64,000 nucleotides of DNA, from assembly GCA_039188575.1 (NCBI GenBank), contig JBCCYY010000001.1, forward strand, positions 51,412 to 115,411. The letters are read 5' to 3'. The stretch is from JAHQVV01 sp039188575. Lineage in GTDB: Bacteria > Planctomycetota > Phycisphaerae > Phycisphaerales > Phycisphaeraceae. A program made the translations under genes and the position numbers. Below, one piece after another: positions 16,639 through 26,576 of this stretch (the first letter of the stretch is position 1; every line of letters starts with the position of its first letter). The notes beneath the pieces are model-generated. The model ran no database searches and was not told where the DNA came from. It saw nothing but the letters and a program-made list of their open reading frames with translations.

Positions 16639-18942
16639 GTGTCCAAAGAAATGCTGATCAACTTCGTGCCCGGCGAGGAGTGCCGGATCGCCATCGCTGA
16701 AGACGGCAAGCTCGAGGAGTACTACCAGGAACGCGCCTCGGCTCAAAGCCACGTCTCCAACATCTACAAGGGGCGGGTTACCAATATCGAGCCGGCCATC
16801 CAGGCCGCTTTCGTTGACTTCGGCCTGGAGCGCAATGGCTTTTTGCACATCTCCGACCTACACCCCAAGTACTTCCCGGGTAAAGACTGCGAGGAGTTTG
16901 AAAAGGTCGGTAAAAAAACCGCGAGACGTGATCGGCCCCCGATCCAGAAGTGCCTCAAGCGCGGCGACGAAGTCCTCGTCCAGGTGCTCAAGGAAGGCAT
17001 CGGCACCAAGGGCCCAACACTGACGAGCTATTTGTCGATCCCCGGGCGATTCTTGGTCATGATGCCGGATATGCAGCAGCTTGGCGTCTCGCGCAAGGTC
17101 GAAGACGATGAGGCGCGCAAAGAAACCCGTGCGATCCTGAAGGAGCTGGACCCACCCAAGGAGTTCGGTTTCATCGCGCGTACCGCCGCGATCGGGCAGA
17201 CAAAGGCCGATATCAAGCGCGACCTGTCATACCTCGTCCGCTTGTGGAAGAACATCGAGCGTAACCGTAAGAAGATCAAGCGTACCGGCGAGCTCTATGC
17301 GGAGTCTGACCTGGTCATCCGCACGATCCGTGATGTGTTCACCGCGGATACCGAGCGCGTGATCGTTGATGATCTGGGCGCGGCCCGCCGCGCGGCAGAT
17401 TTTCTCCGTGTCGCCAGCCCGCGGTCCAAAACCGAGGTCGTCTACTACGACGACCCTGTGCCGCTGCTGCACCGCAAAGGGATCGAGACCCAGATCGGGC
17501 TCATCGGCGCCCGCGAAGTGCCCCTGCCTTCGGGTGGGGCGTTGGTGATCGACCAGACCGAGGCGCTGGTAGCCATCGATGTGAACTCGGGCAAGAGCCG
17601 CAAGGCCCGCGACGCCGAGACGAACGCGCTAAACACGAACCTTGAGGCCGTGGACGAGATCTGCAGGCAGTTGCGCCTCCGCGACCTTGGCGGGATCATC
17701 GTCAATGACCTGATCGACATGCGGCCTGCCAAGAACCGCAAGAAGGTCGAGCAGCGCATGCGGGACAACCTCAAGAAGGACCGCGCAAAGACCCGTGTCG
17801 GACCGATCAGCACGTTTGGTTTATTGGAGATGACCCGGCAGCGCATGCGACCATCTCTGCGGAAATCGATCCACACCGAGTGCCGGCACTGTGAGGGACT
17901 CGGGTACACCCAGAGCGCGGAATCGGTTGTGTTGAATGTCATGCGTCGGCTCGCGTTGGTCATGCAGCGTGACGACGTCGCGCGGGTCGAATTGACGATC
18001 AGCCCGGATGTAGCATTCCAACTGCTCAACCGCAAACGCAACGAGTTGACGCACCTCGAAGAGTCACATGGCAAGCAGGTGCTTGTCCGCGTCGGCGGTG
18101 GACGGCTGGACTACATCGCGATCGACGCGTACGACAGCCGCAACCAACCCCTCGCTACCGATGAAGGCGACACGCTCAAGAACCTCCGCAAGGAATCGGA
18201 CAAGACCTACCGCCAGCTGGATGACCCGGAACTACCTGAGACGGTGGTCACGGTTCTTGCAGAAGAAGATGAAGCCGAGGATGCTCAGCCGTCCATCGAG
18301 GATCAAACTATCGATGGCGAGGAAGCAGAGGCCGAAGACGATGGCAAGCCGAAGAAGAAGCGGCGTCGGCGTCGGCGTCGGCGTGGCAAGTCGGCCAAAG
18401 CCGAGGACGCGGACGACGCATCGCCAGATGAAGCCGACCGCGAAGAGTCAGAGGCAGGGCCTTCAGAAACTGAATCATCTATGGATGAATCGAGCGTCGA
18501 CTCAACAGAGTCTGGGGCCGAAGAGGACGACGACGCGCCAAAGAAAAAGCGACGCCGAAGGCGTCGGGGTGGTCGTGGCAGGAAGAAAAAGGATGCCACA
18601 GAGGATGGATCTGATGAGGCCGAACAAGGCATCGTCAGTGACGATACGACGGGTAACGGCACTGCAAAACATTCACCGCCTGAAGAGCAAGATGGTACTG
18701 AAACCACTGAGAAGCCAAAGCGCCAGCGCACGCGAAAGCCATCAAAAAAGAAGCAGGACTCCGAGGCAAGCGCGGATACCGACGGCTCGATGGTAAGTCC
18801 TGGAGCGAATAGCTCCGTAGACGCGGAAAAGCCTGCGCGGGCTAAACCATCTAAAAAGAAAAAGATCGCGAAGCGAAACGCCCCGCCGCCCGACGCCGTG
18901 AGCGGCGGCTATTCCAATCAACGCTACGACGACAGGGAGTAG
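16639..18942 (+). CDS. rne: Ribonuclease E/G family endoribonuclease
   Basis: Single-strand-specific endonuclease for mRNA decay and RNA processing. The catalytic part (about 1-480) has an S1 domain (SNIYKGRVTNIEPAIQAAFV, about 39-58), the 5'-sensor/RNase H-like region, the metal site with AIDVNSGKSRKAR and GGIIVNDLIDM, and the Zn-link CRHCEGLGY (Zn-binding Cys pair). The remaining 250 residues are disordered, alternating acidic Asp/Glu/Ser stretches with basic blocks such as KKKRRRRRRRRGKSAK and RRRRRGGRGRKKK, as expected for RNA-binding and partner-docking tails. Such a tail favours RNase E over G in function. GTG 16639 gives the usual family start; ATG 16651 is an alternative. The stop is 1 nt before the dxr start. 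Confidence 0.93.
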   Translation: MSKEMLINFVPGEECRIAIAEDGKLEEYYQERASAQSHVSNIYKGRVTNIEPAIQAAFVDFGLERNGFLHISDLHPKYFPGKDCEEFEKVGKKTARRDRPPIQKCLKRGDEVLVQVLKEGIGTKGPTLTSYLSIPGRFLVMMPDMQQLGVSRKVEDDEARKETRAILKELDPPKEFGFIARTAAIGQTKADIKRDLSYLVRLWKNIERNRKKIKRTGELYAESDLVIRTIRDVFTADTERVIVDDLGAARRAADFLRVASPRSKTEVVYYDDPVPLLHRKGIETQIGLIGAREVPLPSGGALVIDQTEALVAIDVNSGKSRKARDAETNALNTNLEAVDEICRQLRLRDLGGIIVNDLIDMRPAKNRKKVEQRMRDNLKKDRAKTRVGPISTFGLLEMTRQRMRPSLRKSIHTECRHCEGLGYTQSAESVVLNVMRRLALVMQRDDVARVELTISPDVAFQLLNRKRNELTHLEESHGKQVLVRVGGGRLDYIAIDAYDSRNQPLATDEGDTLKNLRKESDKTYRQLDDPELPETVVTVLAEEDEAEDAQPSIEDQTIDGEEAEAEDDGKPKKKRRRRRRRRGKSAKAEDADDASPDEADREESEAGPSETESSMDESSVDSTESGAEEDDDAPKKKRRRRRRGGRGRKKKDATEDGSDEAEQGIVSDDTTGNGTAKHSPPEEQDGTETTEKPKRQRTRKPSKKKQDSEASADTDGSMVSPGANSSVDAEKPARAKPSKKKKIAKRNAPPPDAVSGGYSNQRYDDRE

Positions 18943-18943
18943 T

Positions 18944-20179
18944 GTGAGCCAAGCCAGCGACCATCCCCGCCGCCTCATCGTGCTCGGCTCAACCGGGTCG
19001 ATCGGCGTCAACACGCTCAGTGTCGTTGACCACCTATCACGCAACGGCATCGAGATCGGCGTCGTCGGGCTGGCCGCGCAGTCCAGCACTAAGTCTCTTA
19101 TCGAGCAGGCTACGCGGTTCAACGTCAGACACCTCGCCGTCGCCGATCCAAGCAGCGCTGTACAACTGAGCGAGGCGCTCCCGGATTGCCGGGTCTTGTC
19201 GGGCAACGACGCGGCATACCAACTGGTGAATGAAGTCGAATGTACAGACGTCGCTGCGGCGATCGTAGGGATCGCTGGCCTGCCATCGACACTCGCAGCC
19301 ATCGAACTCGGACGACGCGTGCACCTGTCCAACAAAGAAACACTCGTCGCAGCGGGCGACTTGATGACGAGGCAAGCCACCAAAAGCGGCGCGGAGCTGC
19401 TGCCTGTCGATTCCGAACACTCTGCGATCTTCCAATGCCTCGCCGGGGTGAACGAAGAGCCACGTTCCAAATCCATCCGCCGATTGGTACTGACTGCGTC
19501 CGGCGGCGCGTTCCGCGATCGGCCCCTAGACGACATCACAGATGCGACGCCTGAAGACGCGCTGAAGCACCCGACCTGGGAGATGGGCCCAAAGGTCACG
19601 ATCGATTCGGCCACGATGATGAACAAAGGCCTGGAGATCATCGAGGCACACTGGCTGTTCGGTGTGCCGGCCGACAAGATCCAACCTCTGATCCACCCGC
19701 AGTCACTGATGCATAGTTTCGTAGAATTGATCGATGGCTCGGTCTTGGCTCAGATGGGACCGCCGGATATGCGATCGCCGATCCAAACTGCGCTCACCTG
19801 GCCCGACCGTGTCGCGGGCTGTGGCGACAAGTTGGATTGGTCCCGGCTAGGCGACATGTCGTTTTATCCGCCCTGCCCGGACCGATACCCGGCACTCGAA
19901 CTGGCCTACAAGGCACTCAGAATCGGTGGCACCGCCCCGGCGGTCCTCAACGCCGCAAACGAAGCGGCGGTACAGGCCTTTCTTGAACGCAGAATAGCTT
20001 TTGGCCGTATCGTGGAACTGGGCGCATCCGCATTGGAGGCGATCGGGGCCCAATCGGCCGATAACCTAACGACGATCCTTGAAGCTGATAGCGCCACACG
20101 AATATATATCCGAGACCAATTAGAAGAACGTGTCGCGGCTGATGAGCAAACCAACACCCTACCCCATACAGGTCGATAA
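18944..20179 (+). CDS. dxr: 1-deoxy-D-xylulose 5-phosphate reductoisomerase
   Basis: Second enzyme of the MEP isoprenoid pathway; converts DXP to 2-C-methyl-D-erythritol 4-phosphate with NADPH and a divalent metal. The 411 residues include the dinucleotide-binding GSTGSIGVNTLSVV (15-28), the metal and substrate motif LLPVDSEHSAIFQ, the flexible loop region HPTWEMGPKVTIDSATMMNK and GLEIIEAHWLF. It uses GTG, with AGGGAG inside the end of the upstream RNase gene, so the two are translationally coupled. Its 3' end overlaps the next small gene. The presence of dxr shows that isoprenoids are made by the non-mevalonate route. Confidence 0.96.
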   Translation: MSQASDHPRRLIVLGSTGSIGVNTLSVVDHLSRNGIEIGVVGLAAQSSTKSLIEQATRFNVRHLAVADPSSAVQLSEALPDCRVLSGNDAAYQLVNEVECTDVAAAIVGIAGLPSTLAAIELGRRVHLSNKETLVAAGDLMTRQATKSGAELLPVDSEHSAIFQCLAGVNEEPRSKSIRRLVLTASGGAFRDRPLDDITDATPEDALKHPTWEMGPKVTIDSATMMNKGLEIIEAHWLFGVPADKIQPLIHPQSLMHSFVELIDGSVLAQMGPPDMRSPIQTALTWPDRVAGCGDKLDWSRLGDMSFYPPCPDRYPALELAYKALRIGGTAPAVLNAANEAAVQAFLERRIAFGRIVELGASALEAIGAQSADNLTTILEADSATRIYIRDQLEERVAADEQTNTLPHTGR

Positions 20180-20507
20180 TGAATTCGGTCGAGGTTATCT
20201 CTTCCACAACTTGTGGCATGTCGCCCTTACCGGCGGCGGCTTCACGATCACATTTATTCATATCTGGAAGACCCACAGCCTTGGTTTATGGGGCATCCTT
20301 GGTATCGCAGCGTTCTTAGTAGGGATAATTCAAATGGCCTTGTCAGAAAGAAAAATACTGAGGAACTATCATTGCCCTACTTGTGGCAAGCACTTGGAAG
20401 GACCGATCATTCGTGAACTGAACAAAAACGCCAAAGACGCGTTGACCTATGACTGCCCAGAGTGCGGGGTGACGTGGGACACACGACTCCGAAATGGCGT
20501 CGACTAA
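20142..20507 (+). CDS. Small membrane protein with C-terminal zinc ribbon
   Basis: A 121-residue protein overlapping the 3' end of dxr by 38 nt. Two membrane segments (about 22-40 and 47-65) are followed by a cytosolic zinc ribbon with CPTCGKHLEG and CPECGVTWDT. Family and function are not recognised. An in-frame GTG at 20130 would give four more residues; the ATG at 20142 is used here without strong support for either. Its location between dxr and the rseP-like gene, which are neighbours in many bacteria, suggests that it belongs to this operon and to the envelope. Confidence 0.75.
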   Translation: MSKPTPYPIQVDNEFGRGYLFHNLWHVALTGGGFTITFIHIWKTHSLGLWGILGIAAFLVGIIQMALSERKILRNYHCPTCGKHLEGPIIRELNKNAKDALTYDCPECGVTWDTRLRNGVD

Positions 20508-20527
20508 CACAAAGAAGATTACTAACT

Positions 20528-22732
20528 ATGTTCGGATTCCCACTTTTTGAGTTTATTCTCCTGGTACTCGGCTTCGGGTTCCTCATCTTCGTCCACGAAT
20601 TGGGGCACTTCGCTGTCGCCAAGTGGGTCGGCATCCGCTGCCCGCAATTCGCCATCGGGTTCGGCAAGGCGATGGTCTCCTGGCGCAAGGGCATCGGTTT
20701 CATGCGCGGCACGACCGAGGCCGAGTATCAACGCCGCTGTGTCGAAAAGCTCAAAGAAAAAGGGATCGAGCCCGATGCAGACGGGCCGCACACCGGCACC
20801 GCGCGTTACGACACCGATGTCGTCAAAGAAGAGCACAAGTCCAGCTATACGGGCAAGCAAATGTTCGCCGTCGGCGATGCGATGGGGCTGGGCGAGACGG
20901 AGTACCGGCTCAACTACCTGCCCCTGGGCGGCTACGTAAAGATGCTTGGCCAGGAAGACATGGACCCCAACGCTAAGTCCGACGACCCCAACGCGTACAA
21001 CAACAAGCCTATCTGGGCCCGCGCCTGCGTGATCTCGGCCGGCGTCGTGATGAACATGATCTTCGGCGCGATCTTCTTGGCCATCGCGTTCATGATGGGG
21101 GTCGAGTTCCCCCGCGCGACAGTGGGCACCGTCATCCCGGACATGCCAGCGACGACGACCTACGCCGAGGGCTTTGAGGGCGATCCGAACTACCTGGGCT
21201 TCCAGGAGGGTGACGTCGTCCTGAGCATCAACGGCAAGAAGCCAGAGGACTTCAAGGATGTCAAGATCGCGATCGCGCTCAGCGGCAGCAACGACAGCGT
21301 TGAGATCGTGGTCCAGCGCCGCGGCGTAGAGGACCCGCTGACTTTTATCTGCCCGCTCAAGCGCGGCAAGGACTCCGAAAAACTCCTTTCTGTTGGTCTT
21401 GGCCCCGGCCCCGGCCTGAATATCGCCAGCTTCGCGGAAGCCAAGGGGCCTGTCGCCGAGTGGTACCGCAAGCGGATCGAGACCGTCCCCGCCGAGCAGC
21501 GGCTGCCCGATGGCACCATCAGCATCAGGGAAGTGAGCGGGCAGGAGGTCACGTCTTACTCCGAGTACCTGGCTGCGTTTGACGCCTCCAATGGCGAGCC
21601 CGTGCTGGTTACATTCCAAGACAATGCGGAGCCAGAAGCATCGAGCACGTTCCCGGTCGAAGCGATCCCTACACTGGTGCGTTACCCCGACAAGCCGAAC
21701 AACCTGCTGGGCATGGTCCCTACCGGGCGGATCAATGCGGTGTCGCCCGATACGCCTGCGGAAGAAGCCGGGCTCAAGGCGGGCGACCTGATCCTCGGCG
21801 TCGGCGACTCCAACCGGTTCAACAGCGTGCCCGACCTGCAGATGACGATCCTCGATAACCCGGACCAGGGCTTTGAGTTCACGATCCTCCGCGATGGCAA
21901 GGTCATCACCACCGACGAGATCAAGCCCAACAGCGATAACATCGTGGGTATCCAGATCGTGCCCGCGCTGGACACGCTTGTTGTTGCGAAGGTGCTTGAT
22001 GGCTTGCCCGCTGCGAAGCTCAACGAGGGCGATCCCTTTTTGCCAGGCACCGTGGTGACGCGCGTCAATGACAAGCCTGTCTCGAATTGGACGGAGTTCC
22101 AACAAGCAGTCAAAGAACTCTCGCTTCAGATGCAGGTTGAGGGCGCCGAGAATACACCGGCACCGACCCTGACACTGACCGTCAAGCTCCCGCTGGATGA
22201 CGCCCCACTCGAGACGGTGACGCTCACACTCACCGATGACGACCATCGGGCCATCGCTGCCGCGGGCTGGTCGCCGGACCATACGTCGTACTTCCCGCTG
22301 ACCGATTACGTCCTGCTCAAAGCCGATGGGCTGGGCGAAGCCTTCATGATCGGCGTGGATAAGACCAAGGACTTCGTGCTCCAGACCTACATCACGCTGC
22401 TGAGGCTGATCCAAGGCGATGTCAAGCTCTACAACCTCCGCGGGCCGGTCGGCATCATCGATACCGGCACCCAGGTCGCCCAGCAGGGCTTCCCCTACCT
22501 GTTGTTCTTCCTCGGCCTGATCAGCGTGAATCTGGCTGTGATCAACTTCCTGCCGATCCCTATTGTTGACGGTGGGCACATGGTCTTTCTCATGTGGGAG
22601 AAAGTTACCGGTAAGCCGCCTAGCGAGAAGGTGCAGGTCGCTTCGCTGTACGTCGGCCTGGGCCTGATCGGATTCGTGTTCATCGCGACGTTTTATTTCG
22701 ATGTGATGCGGATTATCACGGGCCTGTTCTAA
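20528..22732 (+). CDS. rseP: RseP-family intramembrane zinc metalloprotease, extended
   Basis: Site-2-type protease that cuts membrane-spanning substrates, typically anti-sigma factors and signal-peptide remnants. The 734-residue protein has FLIFVHELGHFAVAKWVGI (HExxH at 23-27) in the first membrane helix, at least two PDZ-like stretches (about 225-290 and 395-470), and a C-terminal pair of helices with NFLPIPIVDGGH, which supplies the third zinc ligand Asp. It is much longer than the E. coli enzyme (about 450); the added length is in the region between the first helices and the PDZ domains (an insert about 60-125) and after the PDZ domains (about 470-600). ATG 20528 is chosen because family members begin directly at the first helix. 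The order dxr - rseP is widespread. Confidence 0.93.
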   Translation: MFGFPLFEFILLVLGFGFLIFVHELGHFAVAKWVGIRCPQFAIGFGKAMVSWRKGIGFMRGTTEAEYQRRCVEKLKEKGIEPDADGPHTGTARYDTDVVKEEHKSSYTGKQMFAVGDAMGLGETEYRLNYLPLGGYVKMLGQEDMDPNAKSDDPNAYNNKPIWARACVISAGVVMNMIFGAIFLAIAFMMGVEFPRATVGTVIPDMPATTTYAEGFEGDPNYLGFQEGDVVLSINGKKPEDFKDVKIAIALSGSNDSVEIVVQRRGVEDPLTFICPLKRGKDSEKLLSVGLGPGPGLNIASFAEAKGPVAEWYRKRIETVPAEQRLPDGTISIREVSGQEVTSYSEYLAAFDASNGEPVLVTFQDNAEPEASSTFPVEAIPTLVRYPDKPNNLLGMVPTGRINAVSPDTPAEEAGLKAGDLILGVGDSNRFNSVPDLQMTILDNPDQGFEFTILRDGKVITTDEIKPNSDNIVGIQIVPALDTLVVAKVLDGLPAAKLNEGDPFLPGTVVTRVNDKPVSNWTEFQQAVKELSLQMQVEGAENTPAPTLTLTVKLPLDDAPLETVTLTLTDDDHRAIAAAGWSPDHTSYFPLTDYVLLKADGLGEAFMIGVDKTKDFVLQTYITLLRLIQGDVKLYNLRGPVGIIDTGTQVAQQGFPYLLFFLGLISVNLAVINFLPIPIVDGGHMVFLMWEKVTGKPPSEKVQVASLYVGLGLIGFVFIATFYFDVMRIITGLF

Positions 22733-22753
22733 GCCGATCCCGCACCGCTTTTG

Positions 22754-22759
22754 TATACT
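22754..22759 (+). promoter_or_regulatory. Probable -10 box of yidC, near-leaderless
   Basis: TATACT ends 7 nt before the TTG start at 22767; the 34-nt gap after rseP holds no Shine-Dalgarno sequence. Confidence 0.5.
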
Positions 22760-22766
22760 GCGCCGC

Positions 22767-25163
22767 TTGGCTAAGAAAGAATCCAACTCGTCGCTCGCGC
22801 GCCTGCTCGTCCCGCTGGTGGTAGGCATGGTTGGTATGATGGTCGTGCTGAGCCTGATGGGCCCGCCCGATCGGTCATCGGACGGCGATGATAATCCGGA
22901 AGCCGCTCAGGCCGAGCCTACCGCCGAGGACAAGCCTGCGGACGACGGCAGTGCAGACACGCCGGATGCGAACACTGAAGATGACGAGCCCGCTGAACCT
23001 GCAGCAGAAGAAGGGCCCGCTGCAGAGGGCGATGAGCCGGTCGCTGACAATCCATCAGCACCTCCAGTTGATGGCGATGTTGACATCCTCGGCAACCTCC
23101 GTCCCGCGTTCGTCGACAAAGCAGCCGATCTGGATGAACCCGAGGACCTGCTGCTGCTTGGCAGCTTCGATCCCGAGGCGGGCTACAACATCGCAGCAAG
23201 GATCAATCCCTACCGGGCCGCGATCTACGACCTGACGATTGTCAACAAATACCACAAGGTCAACGGCGAAGAGCAGTACAAATTACTCAGCCCAATTAGT
23301 TTTGACTTGGGCCCGGGCCCAAAGAACTACCCCGAGGCGGGTACGTACGCCGCGTCATACCTCACGATCAACAGCAAGCGTGTCAAACTCTGGGAGTTCG
23401 ATCCCGCTACCACAGATTGGTCAGGCCACTGGCAGGTTGACGCCACCTCTGAAACCGAGGTCAGCCTGTCGCTGAAGATCCTTGGTGGACCGGACGACAA
23501 CCCTGTCGAAGTCGCACAGATCAAACGCACCTACACGGTCGTCAAGGCGGAGGACCCTGGCAGCTATACAATCAAGCTTTCACAGTATGTCGAGAACCTG
23601 ACCGATCAAACCATGACGATCGCATGGGAGCAGATGGCTCAGAGCGGGGTTTACCGCGCTACAAGCGACTACCTCCGCGGGAGGAGCCAGCAGTTCGTGC
23701 TCGGCTACTTCGACCTGGAGTATGACGAGTCGCGTTTTGCAATCTATGTTGATGGCGGCTTCCTGCCCGAGCCGGATGTCGTCAAAAAGCTCAAGAACCC
23801 CGACGACGAAAGCAAGTGGGAGTCGATTTGGCCCAACCCGAAGATTGATGATCCGGATACCAAAGAACTCGCCTGGCTGGCCCGAGAGAACCGCTACTTC
23901 GTCGCGGTGAGTTCGGCCCCGGCTCCCGGAATCAGCAACGAACTTGAGCCCAAGGACATCACGCCTCTTCAGTCGATCTACCCGAAGGTCAACACGACGG
24001 TCTACCCCAATAAGAAGCAGTCTGCTTCGATGAGAGACGAGAGCCGGCATGTCATTGTTGAACTTGCCAGCAACCGGATCACGCTGGAGCCCGGTGCCAA
24101 AACAAACACTGCCGATCTCTCGCTGGACCTCTTTGCCGGGCCTCGCGAGGACGCGATCTTTGTGCAGCAGCCCTACAAGGCGCTTCAATATGAGAAGACG
24201 ATCCGATACTCGCTGGGCGGGTGCTTCGGGTTCTGCACCTTCCAGTGGCTGGCGAACCTGCTGCTGGGCTTCCTCGAGGTGCTGCACAGCGGGTTCTTCG
24301 GCTTTGGCCTCTTTGACTGGGGCCTCTCGATCATCATCCTGGTCATTGTGGTCAGACTGATCCTCCACCCGCTGACCAAGCGTGGGCAGATCGGCATGAT
24401 GAAGATGGGCAAGCAGATGGCCGCGATCCAGCCGGACATCAACAAGCTCAAGAAGAAGTTTGCAGACGACCCGCGTCAGCTGCAGCAGGAACAGATGAAG
24501 CTGTTCCGTGAGAAGGGGATCAACCCCGCAGCAGGCGCGGTTGGCTGCCTCCCGATGTTCCTGCAGATGCCGATCTGGATCGCGCTGTACGCGATGCTCT
24601 ACTACGCGATCGAACTGCGGCACGAGCCGGCGTTCTACGGCGTGTTCCAAACAATCAACTGGCCATTCCTCGCCGACCTTTCCAGCGCGGACCGATTCAT
24701 CCCGCTTGGCCCCGACGACGGCACGTGGGTCCTCAACCTGCTGTTCATCCGTCTGGACTACTCATCGATCAACATCCTGCCGTTGTTGATGGGGATCACG
24801 TTCTTCATCAACATGAAGTTCACTACGCCCCCACCAATGAACGAGCAGCAGGCGATGCAGCAGAAGTTCCTGCGGATCATGCCGCTGCTCTTCCCGATCT
24901 TCCTCTATTCCGCGCCGGCCGGCCTGACGCTCTATATCTTCGCCTCTACCCTTGCAGGCATCGTCGACAGCTACCTCGTGCGTAAACATGTCAAAGAGCT
25001 TGAAGAGTCGGGCGAACTCTTTAAGCCCAAGCAACCTAAGCCCGGCGGCTTCATGGACCGGCTTCAGAAGGTCGCCGAGGCCAAGCAGGCACAGATCGAA
25101 GAGGCTAAGAAGCAGCAGCAGAAGAACAAGGGCCCGCAGCAGTACAAGAAGCGGAAGCGGTAG
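22767..25163 (+). CDS. yidC: Membrane protein insertase YidC
   Basis: Inserts and folds inner-membrane proteins alone or with SecYEG. The 798-residue form has an N-terminal membrane anchor (about 10-30), a long acidic Glu/Asp/Ala/Pro linker (35-100), a large periplasmic beta domain (about 105-470) and the conserved five-helix core (about 500-750) with KRGQIGMMKMGKQMAAIQP, the cytosolic hairpin DPRQLQQEQMKLFREKGINP and GCLPMFLQMPIWIALYAML. A Lys/Gln-rich tail ends in KKRKR, which can contact the ribosome. The start is a TTG, selected because the frame begins there and a -10 box precedes it. The acidic linker makes it longer than the usual 550-600 residues. mnmE follows directly, as often seen near yidC. 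Confidence 0.95.
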   Translation: MAKKESNSSLARLLVPLVVGMVGMMVVLSLMGPPDRSSDGDDNPEAAQAEPTAEDKPADDGSADTPDANTEDDEPAEPAAEEGPAAEGDEPVADNPSAPPVDGDVDILGNLRPAFVDKAADLDEPEDLLLLGSFDPEAGYNIAARINPYRAAIYDLTIVNKYHKVNGEEQYKLLSPISFDLGPGPKNYPEAGTYAASYLTINSKRVKLWEFDPATTDWSGHWQVDATSETEVSLSLKILGGPDDNPVEVAQIKRTYTVVKAEDPGSYTIKLSQYVENLTDQTMTIAWEQMAQSGVYRATSDYLRGRSQQFVLGYFDLEYDESRFAIYVDGGFLPEPDVVKKLKNPDDESKWESIWPNPKIDDPDTKELAWLARENRYFVAVSSAPAPGISNELEPKDITPLQSIYPKVNTTVYPNKKQSASMRDESRHVIVELASNRITLEPGAKTNTADLSLDLFAGPREDAIFVQQPYKALQYEKTIRYSLGGCFGFCTFQWLANLLLGFLEVLHSGFFGFGLFDWGLSIIILVIVVRLILHPLTKRGQIGMMKMGKQMAAIQPDINKLKKKFADDPRQLQQEQMKLFREKGINPAAGAVGCLPMFLQMPIWIALYAMLYYAIELRHEPAFYGVFQTINWPFLADLSSADRFIPLGPDDGTWVLNLLFIRLDYSSINILPLLMGITFFINMKFTTPPPMNEQQAMQQKFLRIMPLLFPIFLYSAPAGLTLYIFASTLAGIVDSYLVRKHVKELEESGELFKPKQPKPGGFMDRLQKVAEAKQAQIEEAKKQQQKNKGPQQYKKRKR

Positions 25164-26528
25164 TTGGCCCTCTCCGACACGATGATCGCCGTCAGTTCAC
25201 CCCCGGGGCGGTCAGCGCGTGGCCTGATCCGCATAAGTGGCCCAAGCGTTGGTACGGTCCTTGAACACCTGCTGGAAGCGCCTCAACCTTCAATACGCTC
25301 GCTTGAGCATGTCCGCCTTCGCGAACCCGACCTGCCTGCCCTGTTGCTCCGATTCGTGTCACCTGCCAGCTACACGGGGGAGGACCTCGCTGAGCTGCAG
25401 CTGCCGGGTAACGCCGCGCTGCTGGATCGCGTGCTGCATCAGGCGATGCAAACACCTGACTGCGTAGTGCGGCTGGCTGAGCCCGGCGAGTTCACTTTCC
25501 GTGCCTACACCTCGGGCAAGATCGACCTCACACAAGCAGAAGGCATCGGCGCGACGATCAGCGCAGTAAGCGAAAGCCAACTCGCGGCCGCATCTCTCCT
25601 TCGAAAAGGCAAACTTGGAGCGTTATCAAAACACCTCGTAGATCAGCTTGGCGGCCTGCTGGCCCTGGTCGAAGCAGGCATTGACTTCACAGATCAAGAG
25701 GATGTCACGCCAATCGTGCCTGGGTTGCTAGCCGAGCGCATCTCCAAACTAGCCGATGAGTTGAATGACCTGTTAAAACGCAGCCGGTCATGGAGTGCAA
25801 TCGAAACGCTACCACGCGTCGTTCTTGTCGGCCCACCGAGTACCGGGAAGAGCACCCTTTTTAACGCCCTGCTTGGACGAGAGCGGGCGGTGATTGATCA
25901 TGCTCCGGGGACCACACGCGATGTACTCACCGAGCCGCTACTACTCCAGGATTCGAACGGCCGATCGGTGGAAGTGATGCTCGTCGATCTGGCTGGCTTG
26001 GACCGGGCTATGCATGATAAAATTGCTCTACCGGATCGTACCGCACAGTCCATCGCACGCGAGACCATTAAACAGGCGGACCTGTTGATCGGTCTTGCCG
26101 AGACACCAAATGACTGGGTTGGCCTCGGAATTGAAAAACCCACAATCGATATCATCAGCAAGTGTGACCAAAATACACCTGACTCATTTAACCCATCAGG
26201 GCTCTGTGTGAGCGCACATACCGGCGTGGGACTTGAACAACTGTGTTCTGCAATCATTGAACGTCTGGCAGACAACGCGGTGAGTGTTCGGGCGGACCTG
26301 CTTGCGCTACAGCCCAGGCAAGAAGCGGCACTACGCGAAGCGCTGGAACAGCTGCAGTCCGTCCACCAACAGCTAGCGCCCTATCAGTCCCATGATCGCC
26401 TCATGGAGATCGAGTTGCTAGCCGACGGGATGCGCGAAGCGCTCGACGCGCTCGCCGCACTCGGCGGCCAACTGACCCCGGATGAAGTCATCGGCCGGGT
26501 GTTCTCAACCTTCTGTGTCGGCAAGTGA
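25164..26528 (+). CDS. mnmE: tRNA modification GTPase MnmE, divergent
   Basis: With MnmG it adds the (carboxymethyl)aminomethyl group to U34 of tRNAs reading split codon boxes. The 454 residues have the folate-binding N-terminal domain (about 1-120), helical middle, G domain and C-terminal helix. The P-loop is GPPSTGKSTLFNALLGRERA and the G2/K-loop region keeps APGTTRDVL. Several signature positions deviate: G3 reads DLAGLD instead of DTAGLR, G4 reads SKCD instead of NKxD, and the C-terminal catalytic Cys motif is CVGK instead of CIGK. The Cys is kept, so it is probably active with altered nucleotide specificity or kinetics. The TTG at 25164 is one codon boundary after the yidC stop; ATG 25182 is an alternative. 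Confidence 0.92.
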   Translation: MALSDTMIAVSSPPGRSARGLIRISGPSVGTVLEHLLEAPQPSIRSLEHVRLREPDLPALLLRFVSPASYTGEDLAELQLPGNAALLDRVLHQAMQTPDCVVRLAEPGEFTFRAYTSGKIDLTQAEGIGATISAVSESQLAAASLLRKGKLGALSKHLVDQLGGLLALVEAGIDFTDQEDVTPIVPGLLAERISKLADELNDLLKRSRSWSAIETLPRVVLVGPPSTGKSTLFNALLGRERAVIDHAPGTTRDVLTEPLLLQDSNGRSVEVMLVDLAGLDRAMHDKIALPDRTAQSIARETIKQADLLIGLAETPNDWVGLGIEKPTIDIISKCDQNTPDSFNPSGLCVSAHTGVGLEQLCSAIIERLADNAVSVRADLLALQPRQEAALREALEQLQSVHQQLAPYQSHDRLMEIELLADGMREALDALAALGGQLTPDEVIGRVFSTFCVGK

Positions 26529-26576
26529 CGCGGCGTCGGCTACAATCGCTCGTTCCGCCAAGCGGAAGCAGCGACC

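Noticed and set aside
20522..22828. Long open frame (768 codons) opposite the rseP-like gene
   Set aside because: Antisense to a protease gene with clear HExxH and LDG-type motifs; the product is low-complexity and has no recognisable domain.
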